A DNA stretch of 64,000 bases from Mycolicibacterium setense (GTDB taxonomy: Bacteria; Actinomycetota; Actinomycetes; Mycobacteriales; Mycobacteriaceae): assembly GCF_000805385.1 (NCBI RefSeq), contig NZ_JTJW01000003.1, forward strand, positions 928,738-992,737. Reading direction: 5' to 3'. The notes beneath the pieces were generated by a model. That model was not told where the DNA came from. It did not search any database and worked only from the letters and a program-made list of their open reading frames with translations. Each line of letters begins with the position of its first letter. Position 1 is the first letter of the stretch. Both the position numbers and the translations under genes were made by a program. Positions 39,014-50,072 of the stretch are shown here, one piece after another.

Positions 39014-39619
39014 TCATCGCCGAAGGCCGGTGATGAAGATGTCGAGCAGCCGGTTTACCGTCGACTCGAAATCGCCGACCATCGTGCCCCCGGCCGCGCC
39101 CGGTGTGGTCCACGCCCACGTCGTTCCGGTGAATGCGTGAATCGCGGCGGTGAGGGCGCTCAGCTGCTCATCGCTCAGTGGGAGCGCCGGCTGTAGCGCA
39201 GCGCCGAGGCGCTGTCGTGCGTCCTCGGCCTGAGCTGTCAGAGCCGGCATCTCTTGCGGGCCAAGCCGGTTGATCAGCACCGGTGAGGCGGCGATGAGAT
39301 CGCACAGCACCGGCCGCGCCGCCAGGGTGTGGGCCAGGGCGGTCGCCGGAGCGGCCAGGCGCAGTTCGTGGGTCAGCGCGGCGATCCAGTCCAGGTGCTC
39401 GTCGTACATCACCCGCAGCAGTAGGGCCTCGCGTGAGCCGACGTATCGCAGAATGCCCGACTTCGCCAGACCGGCCGCCGCGGCCACGTCACCCAGCGTC
39501 AGCGACGCCGCGCGAGTGTGCCGCAGGCATTCGCGTGTCGTGGCCACGAGATGGGCCAACCGGTCTCGGCGCTGGGCATCGCTGCGTGCGCGCGTGAACG
39601 GCGGAGGGGATTCAGCCAT
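39014..39619 (-). CDS. TetR-family regulator (Rv3830c-like)
   Basis: A 201-residue DNA-binding protein. The N-terminal helix-turn-helix reads TLGDVAAAAGLAKSGILRYVGSREALLLRVM, typical of TetR. The C-terminal ligand domain is helical and Ala-rich. The ATG at 39619 is preceded by a TATTAT box 6 nt upstream, so it is probably leaderless; the frame from 39637 lies upstream of the probable transcription start. It converges on the oxidoreductase (16-bp gap) and is divergent from the SRPBCC gene with a shared palindromic operator in between. Confidence 0.86.
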   Translation of the reverse strand: MAESPPPFTRARSDAQRRDRLAHLVATTRECLRHTRAASLTLGDVAAAAGLAKSGILRYVGSREALLLRVMYDEHLDWIAALTHELRLAAPATALAHTLAARPVLCDLIAASPVLINRLGPQEMPALTAQAEDARQRLGAALQPALPLSDEQLSALTAAIHAFTGTTWAWTTPGAAGGTMVGDFESTVNRLLDIFITGLRR

Positions 39620-39625
39620 CGCCAC

Positions 39626-39631
39626 ATAATA
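39626..39631 (-). promoter_or_regulatory. -10 box of the leaderless TetR gene promoter
   Basis: TATTAT on the minus strand sits 6 nt before the ATG at 39619. It overlaps the left end of the palindromic operator. Confidence 0.5.
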
Positions 39632-39647
39632 GAACAATGTTCTGTTA
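39627..39647. promoter_or_regulatory. Palindromic operator between the TetR and SRPBCC genes
   Basis: A 10-bp inverted repeat with a single central base: left arm TAATAGAACA (39627-39636), centre A, right arm TGTTCTGTTA (39638-39647); the inner AGAACA/TGTTCT is perfect and the outer bases match at 9 of 10 positions overall. It lies between divergent leaderless starts and is the natural autoregulatory site of the TetR protein. Confidence 0.75.
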
Positions 39648-39651
39648 AAGT
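39646..39651 (+). promoter_or_regulatory. -10 box of the leaderless SRPBCC promoter
   Basis: TAAAGT lies 8 nt before the GTG at 39660 and just beyond the right arm of the operator. Confidence 0.45.
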
Positions 39652-39659
39652 CGCGAACC

Positions 39660-40106
39660 GTGAACCGCTATGAATGCGTCATCCGCCGCCGCACCACGGC
39701 CTCGCCGCGGACCCTGTTCCCGATCGTGTCCGACGGATCCCGGTGGTCCGAATGGGCCTCACCCCTGATCCCCTACTCGGCATGGGAGTCCCGGGGCCCC
39801 GCCGACGACGGCGGGGTCGGGGCCATCCGGGCCGTGGGCACCCGCAGGAAACCGGCCCGCGAGATGACCACCATCCACGAACCGGACCACAAGCACGGAT
39901 ACACCATGCTCGCCGGGGGCCCGATCCAGAACTATCAGGCGGAGGTGTCGTTCACCGAAGAGGCCGACGGGACGCTGGTCACGTGGCGGGGCCGCTACGA
40001 AACCCGTTGGCGCGTGGTCGGGTTGGCGTACTGGCTGGTCCTGCGGGTCGTGCTCGGGACGCTGTCCCGTAAGCTCGTCGCCGCCGCGGAAAAGGGTATC
40101 TGCTAG
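39660..40106 (+). CDS. SRPBCC (START-like) family protein
   Basis: A 148-residue soluble protein with the pattern of a START-like hydrophobic-ligand-binding domain: RTTASPRTLFPIVSDGSRWSEW at the N-terminus and a long C-terminal helix (LAYWLVLRVVLGTLSRKLVAAA). It could bind or cyclise a hydrophobic molecule. Divergent from the TetR gene with a shared operator, so probably repressed by it. Nothing more specific can be said. Confidence 0.75.
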   Translation: MNRYECVIRRRTTASPRTLFPIVSDGSRWSEWASPLIPYSAWESRGPADDGGVGAIRAVGTRRKPAREMTTIHEPDHKHGYTMLAGGPIQNYQAEVSFTEEADGTLVTWRGRYETRWRVVGLAYWLVLRVVLGTLSRKLVAAAEKGIC

Positions 40107-40108
40107 CG

Positions 40109-40165
40109 CGAGTGGCCAGTTACGACACGGCTTTTCGTCGTACGCGTGTCACAACTGGCCACTCG
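40109..40165. repeat. Intergenic palindromic repeat, copy 1
   Basis: A 21-bp arm from 40109 (CGAGTGGCCAGTTACGACAC...) is inverted at 40145-40165 with two mismatches in the middle, loop of 15 bp. The same element, with slightly different loop and arms, recurs at 46716-46772. It lies between the SRPBCC stop and the convergent embB stop, so it may end transcription from both sides. Confidence 0.7.
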
Positions 40166-40183
40166 GCGCCGCAACAAGCCGGC

Positions 40184-43100
40184 CTACGGCTCGATGCGGA
40201 TCCGTCCCGGCTTGTAGAGCCCGCTGTGCGTTGCGGTGCCCAGCTCGATCTCAGCCGGCACCGCGTCGACGATGGTGTCGAACTTGCGCAGCGAACCCCA
40301 GTCCCGGCCCCAGTCCTTGTTCAGGTAGGTGGCCATGACGTGCTGACGCAGCAGCAGATCGCTGACGCCCAGCAGGCCGCCGTTGATCCCGTCCTCCCAG
40401 GTGTCGGTGTCTTTCCTCTTGGCTTCGTAGTCCGGGGTGATCCGGAACTTCGGAATCTCGGTGACACCGTTGGCGTGCAGCATCGGCTGCTGGCACGGGA
40501 AGGCCAGGCCCACAGCCCAATCCAGCAGCACCGGCTGTTGGGAGCCGATGTACTCCTGCACGGTCTTGACCTCCGGCACCCGCGGCGGGGTGACGGCGAT
40601 CCAGTCTCCGGGTGTCAGCGAATTGTCCTCGGCGATGACGCGGACGAACGTCGCGTCGGAGGGAATCTCGCTGCGGTCGAAGCGCAGGTTGCGCCATGAC
40701 GGGATGGGGCCGAGGTCGTAGGGCACCACCCGGCCGGCAGGCACCGCGGCACCGTCGGGCCCGGGCCGTCCGTACTCCAGCTCCACCGTCTGGCCCTCGG
40801 TGCGGCCGTTGAAAATGCTGTTGCCGGTGATGGTTCCGGCCGCGGTGACGACGACCAGCGGGTGGGCCGCATCCGGTGCGGGCAGTTGGTACCACGCCGA
40901 GGCGAGCTTGCTGACCTGCTGTGCCGGGCCGGCGGTGTAGCTGCCGGCCAGCGGAACGCGGGCCGGATCCAGTCCGTACGGCAACGGCACGGTCGACCCG
41001 TTGACGCCCGGGGTCTCCAGTTTGGCATCCGCATTCCAGTCGGCGTCGATGCCCGGCATCGGCACGGTGATCCGTATCGCTTCGGCGACAATGTGATCCG
41101 GCACGCCGTTCGGGGTGAACCCGGTCGGCGCGGTGCCGCCCAGCGGCCCCAGCGGGCCGTAGTCTCCCGGCGCCGGGGTGAGGAACCCGTCGTTGGTGTC
41201 GGGTTCCACCAGCACGTCGTCGGCCAGGCCGCAGCCGCCGGCGAACGCGCGGAGGTTCGAGGACGCATTGGAGTAGGTCCCGTCCTGGCGTACCACCCCG
41301 TAGAGCATCGAGCCGACGAACACCACGACCATGAACCCGGCCGCCAGCGGTACCGGCGCAGCCGTCAACCGCTGCGCCAACCGGCCCTCGGCCGATGGCC
41401 GGAGATGCAGCCAGTACGCCCACAGTGCGGTGACGGCGAACAGGGCGAAGAAGATGGCGCTCAAGGTGATTCCGCCGATGGCGGGCTTGTCGTTGTTGAA
41501 CGGCACGCCGTAGCTGGACACGTACCACCAGCCGTTCGTGGTGGCGAAGCACAGCGCCAACACGAACAGCACTCCCGCGGTGAAGGCCATCCGGTTACGC
41601 GCGGAGCGGAGCACGACCGGCGACACCAGCACGGTGACCACCGCTGCCATCGCCGCACCCACGGCGGCGAACAGGCCGAAGTGGTGCACCCACTTGGTCG
41701 GGGTGAACATCAGGCAGAACATGGTCGCGAAGATGATGCCCATCAGCCGCCATACCGGCCCGCGGGCCACACCGGGAACCCGCTTGCGCCGCAACATGAT
41801 GAACAGCGAGGCGAACAGGCTCAGCGCGGTGATCATGAAGCCGAACCGGCGGGACAGTGAGCCGTCGACGGTCGGCAGGATCAGGTAGTAGTACCGCAGG
41901 TTCTCGGTGTACCACTCCTGGCTCGGCCCGATCGCGGTGCGAATCCTGGTGGCCTCCAACACTGTTGCCAGTGTCTGATCGGCGAAGACGACGGTCAGGA
42001 TCACGGTGCCCGCGGCGAGCAGCGGCAGTACGAGCGGCCAGACACCAAGCGTGCGGCCTCGACGCACCAGGATGCGCAGCAGCGGACGGCCACCGGCGAG
42101 CAGCGCGGCCACGGCGATCAGGCCGGTGGGCTGGATGCCGAGGGTGAAGGCCGCCGAGATGATCGCCATCGCGGCCGGCGTGAGCCGCCCGGAGATGATG
42201 GCGCGTTCGATCAGCACGTAGGTGATCAGTGCGCCGGTGGCGATCTGGCCCTCGGGGCGCAGGCCGTTGTTGAACGGCATCCAGGCCGCCATCAGCACCA
42301 GGCCCGCGGCCCAGAGCGCGGGCTTGGACGCGATCACCGCGGGCCCGAGGCGGGGCAACACCTCACGGGACAGCAGCAGCCAGCACACCAGCGCACAGAT
42401 CAGGTCGGGCAGCCGCATCCAGATGCTGGCGTCGCTGACATGGGTCATCAGCGCCAGCAGGTTGTAGAACCAGCCGAACGGGTCTTCGGGGCTGCCGAAC
42501 CAGCGGAAGTAGTTCGACATGTAGCCGGCATGGTCGGCCACGCGTGCCATCTGCAGGATGTAGCCGTCGTCGGACGAGTTCGCCCCGATCACATGCCAAG
42601 ACAGGAATCCGCCGACCACGACCACGTCGACCGCGCTGAACGTGCGCCAGCGTGACGGGATCAGGTGGTGCATCCGCCGTCCGTCGAGGCGGTCCAGCCG
42701 CCACAGTGCCAGCACGGCGACCACGGTGGCCGCGATCCCGAGCAGGATCGCCACCAGCTTGAGTGGGGTGGGCTTGGAGGTGAACCGGGTGTCGATCGTG
42801 GCGGACAGGGAAAGTCCTTGCGGCGCAGGTCCGCTCAGCTCGGTGAAGACGCCGACGATCTGGGGCCGCAGGTTCGGGTCGGGGAAGCCGGTGCGCAGCT
42901 CCTTGGCTGTGTCATTCCCCGGGTCGCTGCGCTCCTGCCCGCCGTCCGCGCCGGTGAGCCCGACGAACGTGGCGAACGTGCCCTTGTCGTCCGAGGTGAT
43001 CTCGATGCGTTCGCAGGCAGCGGAATTAGCCCTCTCCCTGGACACACTCGCGATCACCACGTTGCGATCGGTGATGTCGACGCGCTTGCTGTTGACGTTG

Positions 43101-43405
43101 ACGAACAACGCGTTGAGCGCGGCCTGCCTGCCCTCCTTGGGCGCGGTGCCCAGCAGCATGCCGCCCTCGGCAGGCATGGACCGGATCACCTCACACGGCA
43201 CGGTCACCGACATGGTGACCGGTGTCTGCGTGATCAGCGGTGCGGTGACGCTCTTCATCTGGCCCTGCTGGGGCCAGTTGATCGTCGCCGTCGTCTGCAC
43301 CACCGGCAGCAGCGGGGTGGCCACCGCGCACAGGAAGCCGATCAGGCCGGCGATCATCGCGACCCAGCGGGTCACCTGAATGTTCTTGTCACGCTGGTCG
43401 GTCAT
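40184..43405 (-). CDS. embB: Arabinosyltransferase EmbB
   Basis: Adds arabinofuranose in the arabinogalactan; works with EmbA; target of ethambutol. The 1073-residue GT-C protein has an N-terminal membrane helix and periplasmic carbohydrate-binding part, then a multi-helix membrane domain and a large C-terminal periplasmic domain. The acidic motif NSSDDGYIL has D279 and D280. The ethambutol-linked residue M306 of M. tuberculosis corresponds to M286 here, and I303 and L304 are also Ile and Leu. The ATG at 43405 overlaps the embA stop by 4 nt. Followed by a palindromic repeat downstream. Confidence 0.96.
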   Translation of the reverse strand: MTDQRDKNIQVTRWVAMIAGLIGFLCAVATPLLPVVQTTATINWPQQGQMKSVTAPLITQTPVTMSVTVPCEVIRSMPAEGGMLLGTAPKEGRQAALNALFVNVNSKRVDITDRNVVIASVSRERANSAACERIEITSDDKGTFATFVGLTGADGGQERSDPGNDTAKELRTGFPDPNLRPQIVGVFTELSGPAPQGLSLSATIDTRFTSKPTPLKLVAILLGIAATVVAVLALWRLDRLDGRRMHHLIPSRWRTFSAVDVVVVGGFLSWHVIGANSSDDGYILQMARVADHAGYMSNYFRWFGSPEDPFGWFYNLLALMTHVSDASIWMRLPDLICALVCWLLLSREVLPRLGPAVIASKPALWAAGLVLMAAWMPFNNGLRPEGQIATGALITYVLIERAIISGRLTPAAMAIISAAFTLGIQPTGLIAVAALLAGGRPLLRILVRRGRTLGVWPLVLPLLAAGTVILTVVFADQTLATVLEATRIRTAIGPSQEWYTENLRYYYLILPTVDGSLSRRFGFMITALSLFASLFIMLRRKRVPGVARGPVWRLMGIIFATMFCLMFTPTKWVHHFGLFAAVGAAMAAVVTVLVSPVVLRSARNRMAFTAGVLFVLALCFATTNGWWYVSSYGVPFNNDKPAIGGITLSAIFFALFAVTALWAYWLHLRPSAEGRLAQRLTAAPVPLAAGFMVVVFVGSMLYGVVRQDGTYSNASSNLRAFAGGCGLADDVLVEPDTNDGFLTPAPGDYGPLGPLGGTAPTGFTPNGVPDHIVAEAIRITVPMPGIDADWNADAKLETPGVNGSTVPLPYGLDPARVPLAGSYTAGPAQQVSKLASAWYQLPAPDAAHPLVVVTAAGTITGNSIFNGRTEGQTVELEYGRPGPDGAAVPAGRVVPYDLGPIPSWRNLRFDRSEIPSDATFVRVIAEDNSLTPGDWIAVTPPRVPEVKTVQEYIGSQQPVLLDWAVGLAFPCQQPMLHANGVTEIPKFRITPDYEAKRKDTDTWEDGINGGLLGVSDLLLRQHVMATYLNKDWGRDWGSLRKFDTIVDAVPAEIELGTATHSGLYKPGRIRIEP

Positions 43406-46400
43406 GGCAGCGCCCGGATCGGTCCGGGACGGCTGAAGCCGAACACCCGCTGGGTTCCCTGGTCGATGCCGGCGTCGGGCGCCTGCCCGGCCGGCACCAC
43501 CCGGTCGTATTTCTCGATCGAGCCCCAATCCCGGTACCAGTCGTCACGCAGATACGTCGGAATGGTCGACGTGCGCAGCAGCGCCTGGATGAAGAGGAAG
43601 GGACCACCCTTTTGGGCGGACTGCCACATGTTCGACGACACCACCACTTGCTTGACGTTGGGAAGGATGCGGTACTCCGGCAGTTCGGCCACACCGAGCC
43701 GTTCGGAGAAGGGGCGCTGGCACGGGAAATTCGCGGCGGTCGCGATGTCCATCAGTACCGGGGTCTGTGCGCCCAGGAATTGTTGCGCGGTCTGCAGGGT
43801 CGGCACCCGCGGCGGGGTGAAGCCGAACCACTGGTCCTCGGAGAGGTTCGGGTCGTCGGCGACGATTCGCGCCACGTTGGCCTCCGGCGGCGCCCATGCC
43901 AACGGGAAACGCAGGTTGCGCCAGGCGTATTGGGCGAACACGTCGATGGGTTGCACGGCATCGAGCGCCTGGAAACTGCCGTCGGGCCGGTGCACGCCCC
44001 ACTGAAGTTTCAGCGACTGGCCGTAGTGGAACTCGTGCTCTTCGTCGTAGTACCAGATGGCCCCTGCGGCCGCGACCGTCACCAGTGGCCGGTCCGCGCT
44101 GCGCGGGGGCAGTTGGTACCAGGCCGAGGTGGCCTTGGCCGCAACGGTGTTCTCCTTGTAGCTGCCCATCACCGGGGTGCGCGCCGGATCGAGGCCGAAC
44201 GGCAGGTAGACCCGGGATCCATTGACGCCGACGGGTCCGTAGCCGCCGCCGGTGCCCGCGGCGTAGGCGATGCCGACGTTGGGCTTGTTGGGCGATCCGT
44301 CGGAGTTCACCGTGCCGGGATTGGCGACGACGGGCTTCGGCGGTTCCAGGGTGTCGCTGATGCCGTTGGGGGTGAACCCGACCGGGTTCTGGCCGCCCAG
44401 CGGGCCGTACTCGCCGTAGGTCTGACCCGGAACCGGTTGCAGCATGCCCGCGTTGACATCGGGTTCGACCAGAACGTCGTCGGCCATGGCGCAACTGTCC
44501 GATGACAGACCCGAACTCAACGCACGCACGTTGGCCGCCGCGGTGGTGTAGACGGGGTAGCGCTGGACGAATCCCTTGGCCATCGACCCGACTTCGAGCA
44601 CCACCATGATGAGCGCGACCACCAGCAGCGGTGTCGACGCGAGCGCCCGGTTACGCCGGGTGTCGGCCACCTCGGTGTGGCCGGCGTAGTCGATGCGGAA
44701 GTGCAGCCAGCCGGCCAGCACCGCGGTGATGATGGCCAGGGCCAGGAACATGGTGGTCACCGGGTGTCCGGCGATCACGGGCTGGCGGTCGAACCAGGGC
44801 ACGCCGTAGTTGCCGACGTAGAACCAGGCGTTGTTGCCCGAGGTGGCCCAGGCCAGTACGAACAGCAGCGCCGTGACGTAGAGGGCGAGGTTGCGTCGGC
44901 TGTGCAGGCCCACCAGGGCGAAGGCGAAGGCGGTCACCGCGCCGAGGGCGGCGGCCAGCCCGGCGAACGCACCGAACTGCACGGCCCACTTGGTGGGGGT
45001 GAAGTGCAGCAGCAGCAGGCCGACCGCCGTGGTGCCGATCAGTCGCCAGACCGATCCGCTCACCAGCCCGGGCACGCGGCCCTTGCGCAGGAGCACCGCC
45101 ATCATGCCGAACAGGCACAGCATCATGGCCAGGACCGCGAACCGGCGGGTCAGGGAGCTGTCCACCGAATCTTCGACGGTCAGGAAGTAGTAGCGCAGGA
45201 ATTCCTGGTACCAGGAGATGGTCGGGCCGACCGTGTATTTGATGCGGGCCGATTCGGCGACGGTGGCCAGGGTCTGGTCGCGGAACACGACGACGAAGAT
45301 CAGTGCGGCCGAGCCGGCGAGTGCGGCCACGGCGGGCAGGGCGATGCGGCGGTCGCGGATGATCCCGACGACGCTGCGCGCGCCGACCAGCAGTGGGGCG
45401 ACGGCGATGATTCCCTGCGGGGCCAGGGTCACGCTGAGCGCCGCGATGATGATCGCCAGGCAGGTGGGCCAGAGGCGGTGTGTCCCGATGGTTGTTTCGA
45501 CGAGCGCCCACACCGCGAGCACGCCGAAGGCGATCAGTGGTTCGGGACGCAGGCCGTTGTTGAAGGGCAGCCAGGCGGCCAGGAACACCGCGCCCGCGGT
45601 CCACATGGTGACGCGGTTGAGCGCGAGGCGCCGTCCGAGGCGGGGTAGCACCCAGCGGCTCAGCAGCAGCCAGGTACCGATCGCGGCCAATGTGGCGGGC
45701 ACGCGCATCCAGACGCCGGCGGTGCTGATCGCCGCGAAGTGGGCCAGCACGGACTGGTACCAGTCGAACGGTGCCTCGGTGGCGCCGAAGTAGCGGAAGT
45801 AGTTGGCGGTGTAGCCGGCGTCGGCCGATACCCGCGCGATGGTCAGGTTGTAGCCGTCGTCGGAGGAGATGGCGCCGATGACGTGCCACAGCAGCAGGCC
45901 GCCGATGACGCCGATGTCGGCGATCCACGTGGCGAGCGGAACTTTGACGAAGCGTCGCCAGGCGCCGCGAACCCGGTGGCAACCGCGGCGGTCCAACACT
46001 GCCAGCGCGACGATCGAGGCGACCACACACAGCACGCCGAGGGCCATCACCAGCAGCTTGAGCGGGGTCGGGGAGGTGATGAATCGGGTGTCGACGTCGA
46101 CGCGGGCGGACAGGCCCGGTTGCGGCGCCATCTTCAGATCGGTGAACAGGCCGGCGACCTGAGGCTTCTTCTCCACGGCGGCGGTGCCGGTGGCGCCCGG
46201 GATGCCGACGAAGTCCGCACCCACGCCGCCGAGGTTCGCCCACAGGTGCAGTGCGTTGCAGCCGCCTGCGTTGATCGCCGCGCGTGGGGCGACGGCCGCG
46301 ACGGAGTCGCGGAATGCGACCACCACGGTTTCGGTGTTGGCCCGCACGAACAGCCCGTTGCGGCTGGCGTCGATGCCGCCCGACGGGATGGTCGAGAACA

Positions 46401-46668
46401 CCAGCCCGCCCTCGGCGGGCAGCGTGGCGATCGCCGAGCACGGGATGGACACGTCGAGCGATTGCGGGGCGCCCGACACCAGAGGGGCCGTCACCGAGGT
46501 GACGTTTCCTGCCGTGTCGGTGCCCTGCGGCCACAGGACGGTCGCAGTGGTCTGTTTGACGGGCAGCAGTGGCACCAGCGCGCACAACACCACACCCGCG
46601 ATGCCCGCGACGATGGCGATCAGGCGTGCGATGCCCACAACACGGTCGGTTGGCTCATCGGAAGGCAC
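43402..46668 (-). CDS. embA: Arabinosyltransferase EmbA
   Basis: Partner of EmbB in building the branched terminal arabinan of arabinogalactan. The 1088-residue protein starts GTG at 46668 ([11 protein letters not shown]); a long frame continues upstream but this start matches the M. tuberculosis protein and has a TAACAT box 8 nt upstream. GT-C acidic motif [25 protein letters not shown], and the C-terminal carbohydrate-binding domain ([33 protein letters not shown]) are visible. Overlaps embB by four bases. The 125-bp gap to embC holds a promoter and the second palindromic repeat. Confidence 0.96.
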   Translation of the reverse strand: MPSDEPTDRVVGIARLIAIVAGIAGVVLCALVPLLPVKQTTATVLWPQGTDTAGNVTSVTAPLVSGAPQSLDVSIPCSAIATLPAEGGLVFSTIPSGGIDASRNGLFVRANTETVVVAFRDSVAAVAPRAAINAGGCNALHLWANLGGVGADFVGIPGATGTAAVEKKPQVAGLFTDLKMAPQPGLSARVDVDTRFITSPTPLKLLVMALGVLCVVASIVALAVLDRRGCHRVRGAWRRFVKVPLATWIADIGVIGGLLLWHVIGAISSDDGYNLTIARVSADAGYTANYFRYFGATEAPFDWYQSVLAHFAAISTAGVWMRVPATLAAIGTWLLLSRWVLPRLGRRLALNRVTMWTAGAVFLAAWLPFNNGLRPEPLIAFGVLAVWALVETTIGTHRLWPTCLAIIIAALSVTLAPQGIIAVAPLLVGARSVVGIIRDRRIALPAVAALAGSAALIFVVVFRDQTLATVAESARIKYTVGPTISWYQEFLRYYFLTVEDSVDSSLTRRFAVLAMMLCLFGMMAVLLRKGRVPGLVSGSVWRLIGTTAVGLLLLHFTPTKWAVQFGAFAGLAAALGAVTAFAFALVGLHSRRNLALYVTALLFVLAWATSGNNAWFYVGNYGVPWFDRQPVIAGHPVTTMFLALAIITAVLAGWLHFRIDYAGHTEVADTRRNRALASTPLLVVALIMVVLEVGSMAKGFVQRYPVYTTAAANVRALSSGLSSDSCAMADDVLVEPDVNAGMLQPVPGQTYGEYGPLGGQNPVGFTPNGISDTLEPPKPVVANPGTVNSDGSPNKPNVGIAYAAGTGGGYGPVGVNGSRVYLPFGLDPARTPVMGSYKENTVAAKATSAWYQLPPRSADRPLVTVAAAGAIWYYDEEHEFHYGQSLKLQWGVHRPDGSFQALDAVQPIDVFAQYAWRNLRFPLAWAPPEANVARIVADDPNLSEDQWFGFTPPRVPTLQTAQQFLGAQTPVLMDIATAANFPCQRPFSERLGVAELPEYRILPNVKQVVVSSNMWQSAQKGGPFLFIQALLRTSTIPTYLRDDWYRDWGSIEKYDRVVPAGQAPDAGIDQGTQRVFGFSRPGPIRALP

Positions 46669-46676
46669 GAGGCTCG

Positions 46677-46682
46677 ATGTTA
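46677..46682 (-). promoter_or_regulatory. -10 box of an embA promoter in the embC-embA gap
   Basis: On the minus strand TAACAT precedes the GTG at 46668 by 8 nt. The M. tuberculosis embC-embA gap is known to hold an embAB promoter linked to ethambutol resistance, so an independent start for embA-embB is expected here. Confidence 0.45.
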
Positions 46683-46715
46683 TGCGACCCGTATGTGAGG
46701 CCCGGTTCCAACCGT

Positions 46716-46772
46716 CGAGTGGCCAGTTATGTCGCGGGATTGCGGCTGCAACGTGACATAACCGGCCACTCG
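46716..46772. repeat. Intergenic palindromic repeat, copy 2
   Basis: Left arm from 46716 (CGAGTGGCCAGTTATGTC...) and inverted right arm ending at 46772 match at about 19 of 21 positions. It is the same element as at 40109-40165 (shared GAGTGGCCAGTTA core). It sits between embC and embA. Confidence 0.7.
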
Positions 46773-46793
46773 GCGTCTGAGGAGTTGGAAGTT

Positions 46794-49700
46794 CTAGCTG
46801 TGGCGCAGCGGCGCGGGACTCCACAGTCCGCTGCGGATTGCGGTGCCCAGGTCCAGACGGGCCGGTTCGGCGTCGGGGTACCACGGCGTGAGCCGCTGCA
46901 GCGAGCCCCAGTCGCGGAACCAGTCGTCGCGCAGGTAGGTCGGGACGCTGGACGGCCGCAGCAGCAGTTCGGAGATGCCCAGCGGGCCACCGCCCAGGTA
47001 GTCCATCACCGGCGAGTTGGCCTCGGCGCCGAAGCGGTCCGGCAGGATCCGCCACTTGGGCACCTCGGTGACGCCGTACTGATGGCCGAACGGCCGCTGG
47101 CACGGGAACGCCAGGCCCACCAGCCAGTCCAGCAGCACGGGATCCTGTGAACCGACCACGTCCTGCAGGGTGCGCAGTTGCGGGATCCGCGGCGGGGTCA
47201 CCGCGATCCAGTGCTGCGGGGCTAGGTCGTCGTCGGAGGCGACCAATCGGATCTGAGTTGCTTCGCGCGGGATGGCGGCCATGGGGGCACGCAGGTTGCG
47301 CCACGCCGGGGCGGCGCCGACGTCGGCGAATCCGATGCCGCCGCCGGGCTTGTTGTCGGCGGCCTGTGCGTCGGTGGCCCACTGCACCACGACCTCGCCC
47401 GGGTCGAAGCGGCCTGCGGCCGAGACGACGAGCAGCGGCCCGGCCTTGTCGCGGTCGGGCAGCCGGTACCAGGCCGAGCGCATGATCGCGGGCTGCTGGG
47501 TGCCGGCACGCCAGCTGCCGAGCACGGGCGTGGTGGCGGAGTCGAGGCCGTAGGGCAGCCGGGCCCGGGAGCCGTTGACGCCTGCGGCCGCGGTGGTGCC
47601 GCCCTCGGTGCCCACCTCGCTGCCGGTGACGGTGCCCGAGTCGGTGTCGGCGAAGTTGCCTGCGCCGGGCTGCTCCATGACCGGGTCTGCCGAGACGTCC
47701 GACGGGATGCCGTTGGGGCCGAAGCCCTGCGCGGTGACCGCGCCGAGCGCTTGACCGGGCGGTTCGCTGATCGGCACCAGCAGGCCGGCGTTCGCGTTCT
47801 CCTCGACCATCACATCGCTGGCCAGCCCGCAGGTCTTGCCGGTGAGTGCCTCGAGGTTGGAACGTCCGACCGACCAGGCCGGGTACTGCTCGGTCATGGC
47901 CAGGGTCAGCGACACCACTTCGAACATCACCAGCACCCAGGCCGCGATGGCCAGCGGTGATTGCACGATCCGCTGCCAGCGGCGCTGGGGGCCGTCGGGG
48001 GAGTTGTCGCGGCCGCTGAAGTGGAACCAGGCCGCGCCCAGCAGGGCCAGCACCGAGAAGCCGAGCAGGATCGTGGTGAAGCCGAAGTGCCACTCCGGGA
48101 AGGAGTTCGACCACGGTACCCCGAAGTTGGATACGTACCACCAGCCGTTGACGGTCGCGAAGGACAGCGCCACCACGAAAAGGACCAGGGCCGCGAACAT
48201 CGACCGGTTGCGGCGTGACTTCATCGCCGCGGCGGTCACGGCGACGGCGGCCAGCGCGCCGAGTGAGCCCGCCAGTCCGGCGAACACACCGAAGTGATGG
48301 GTCCACTTGGTGGGGGTGAACATCATCGCGAGGAACGAGATGATGGTGATGCCGATGATGCGCCGGCTCGGGCCGGCGGCGGTGCCGGGGATGCGGCCCT
48401 TGCGCAGCGTCATCGCGATCGACACCGCCAGTGCCACCAACAGGGTCAGCACCGCGAAGCGCCGGGCCACCGAGCCGTCCGGGCTGGAGGTGAACAACCG
48501 TGAGTACCGGATGTGTTCGTCGAACCAGGCCAGGCTGGGGCCGACGGCGGATTTGAAGCTACTGGCCTGGATCTCGCCGGCCAGGGTCTGGTCGCGGAAG
48601 ATCAGGATGATGGTCACGGTGCACGCGGCCAGGATCGGAGCCAGCAGCGGTAGGTGCCCGAACCGTGAAGTGTGCCGGGCGACAATGGTTTTCAGCGGTC
48701 CCACGGCGACCAACAAGGCGCCGACGGCGGCGATCCCGGTGGGTCCGGAGAACAGGGTCAGCGCGCCGATGATGATCGCGATGGCCACCGGCAGCATGCG
48801 GTTGGTGGCCACCCCGCGCTCTACCGAACACCAGGTCAACAGAATGCCGAGGGCGATGATCGGCTCGGGCCGCAGGCCGTTGTTGAGCGGCAGCCAGAAC
48901 GCCAGGAACATGCCGGCGGCGGTCCAGGCGGCCGCGCGGTTGGTCTTGACCGCGCGTCCGAGCCGCGGCAGCACTTCCCGGCTGATCACCCACCAGCAGG
49001 CCAGGGCCATGAGCAGGGTGGGTAGCCGCAGCCAGATGCTGGCGGTGGAGACGTGCGCCCACAGCGCCAGCAGGTCGTAGTACCAGCCGAACGGCGCCTC
49101 CGGGGTGCCGAACCAGCGGTAGTAGTTGGCCATATAGCCGGCCTGCTCCGACACCCGGGCCATGGTCAGGATGTAGCCGTCGTCGGAGGTGTTGGCCCCC
49201 ACGAAGTGCCACCACACCAGGACGGCGGTGACCAGTCCGTCGAGCGGCGTCATCGACCACCAGCGGGGCGGGAGGAAGCGCCGGTGCCGGACGCCGTCGG
49301 CGGTGTCGAGACGATGCAGCGCGGTCAGCGCGATGACGGTCATCGCGACGCCGATGATCATCGCCAGCATCTTGAGCATTGTCGGGGCGCTGCTGTAGCG
49401 GGAGTCGATGGTGGCCGAGAACTTCAGGCCATCGGGTGCCGGGCCGGTCAGGTCGGTGAAGACGCCGACGATCTGCGGCCGGAAGTCGTAGCCGCCGCGT
49501 TCGCCGCGCAGGGGCGCATCGGGGTGGTCGGCCGTGGCACTGGCAACGCCCTGGGTGAGCCCGACGAATTCGCCGGTCACCTTGTCGGCGTGGGCTGTGA
49601 ACGTCAGGGTCTGGCAGGCCGGGCTGAGCACCGCGTCCAACGGCGCGCTGACCACGGGGGTGTTGCGGACTATGACCAGTACGTCGTTGTTGACCCGCTC

Positions 49701-50072
49701 GATCAGCAGGCCGCGGTCGATGGCCTTGGGAGCCTGCTTGGGCACGGTGGACAGCAGGACCGTCTTGCCCCGGTTGTCCGGTCCGGCCAGTCCGGCGGCC
49801 GCCTGGCACGGAACGGTGATGGTCAGGTCGGTGGCCACATAACCGATCAGCGGGGCGTTGATGCTCTGCCACGTGCCGTTCTGCGGCCAGTTCAGCTGAG
49901 CGGTGGTCTGTTTGACCGGAAGCAGCGGTGTTGCCACCGCCATCAGTACGCCGAGCAAACCGGCGACGATCGCGATGAGCCGCACCGTCCGGTGGTTGCT
50001 GCCGGCGGTTCCCTGCGGACCCGTCACGGGCTCTGATGTTATCGGCGCGTCGGCGCCGGAATTAATGGCCAT
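46794..50072 (-). CDS. embC: Arabinosyltransferase EmbC
   Basis: Elongates the arabinan of lipoarabinomannan. The 1092-residue GT-C protein has the motif [14 protein letters not shown], a proline motif near [32 protein letters not shown], and a C-terminal carbohydrate-binding periplasmic domain ending in YYPD-like ([30 protein letters not shown]). ATG at 50072 overlaps the aftA stop by 11 nt, so translation coupling is probable. Followed by a 125-bp gap before embA, unlike the tight packing of the other emb genes. Confidence 0.96.
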   Translation of the reverse strand: MAINSGADAPITSEPVTGPQGTAGSNHRTVRLIAIVAGLLGVLMAVATPLLPVKQTTAQLNWPQNGTWQSINAPLIGYVATDLTITVPCQAAAGLAGPDNRGKTVLLSTVPKQAPKAIDRGLLIERVNNDVLVIVRNTPVVSAPLDAVLSPACQTLTFTAHADKVTGEFVGLTQGVASATADHPDAPLRGERGGYDFRPQIVGVFTDLTGPAPDGLKFSATIDSRYSSAPTMLKMLAMIIGVAMTVIALTALHRLDTADGVRHRRFLPPRWWSMTPLDGLVTAVLVWWHFVGANTSDDGYILTMARVSEQAGYMANYYRWFGTPEAPFGWYYDLLALWAHVSTASIWLRLPTLLMALACWWVISREVLPRLGRAVKTNRAAAWTAAGMFLAFWLPLNNGLRPEPIIALGILLTWCSVERGVATNRMLPVAIAIIIGALTLFSGPTGIAAVGALLVAVGPLKTIVARHTSRFGHLPLLAPILAACTVTIILIFRDQTLAGEIQASSFKSAVGPSLAWFDEHIRYSRLFTSSPDGSVARRFAVLTLLVALAVSIAMTLRKGRIPGTAAGPSRRIIGITIISFLAMMFTPTKWTHHFGVFAGLAGSLGALAAVAVTAAAMKSRRNRSMFAALVLFVVALSFATVNGWWYVSNFGVPWSNSFPEWHFGFTTILLGFSVLALLGAAWFHFSGRDNSPDGPQRRWQRIVQSPLAIAAWVLVMFEVVSLTLAMTEQYPAWSVGRSNLEALTGKTCGLASDVMVEENANAGLLVPISEPPGQALGAVTAQGFGPNGIPSDVSADPVMEQPGAGNFADTDSGTVTGSEVGTEGGTTAAAGVNGSRARLPYGLDSATTPVLGSWRAGTQQPAIMRSAWYRLPDRDKAGPLLVVSAAGRFDPGEVVVQWATDAQAADNKPGGGIGFADVGAAPAWRNLRAPMAAIPREATQIRLVASDDDLAPQHWIAVTPPRIPQLRTLQDVVGSQDPVLLDWLVGLAFPCQRPFGHQYGVTEVPKWRILPDRFGAEANSPVMDYLGGGPLGISELLLRPSSVPTYLRDDWFRDWGSLQRLTPWYPDAEPARLDLGTAIRSGLWSPAPLRHS

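Noticed and set aside
43402..48306. A 1634-residue frame covering embA and part of embC
   Set aside because: Read-through frame; the first 540 codons are embC in a different frame. The GTG at 46668 is the real embA start.
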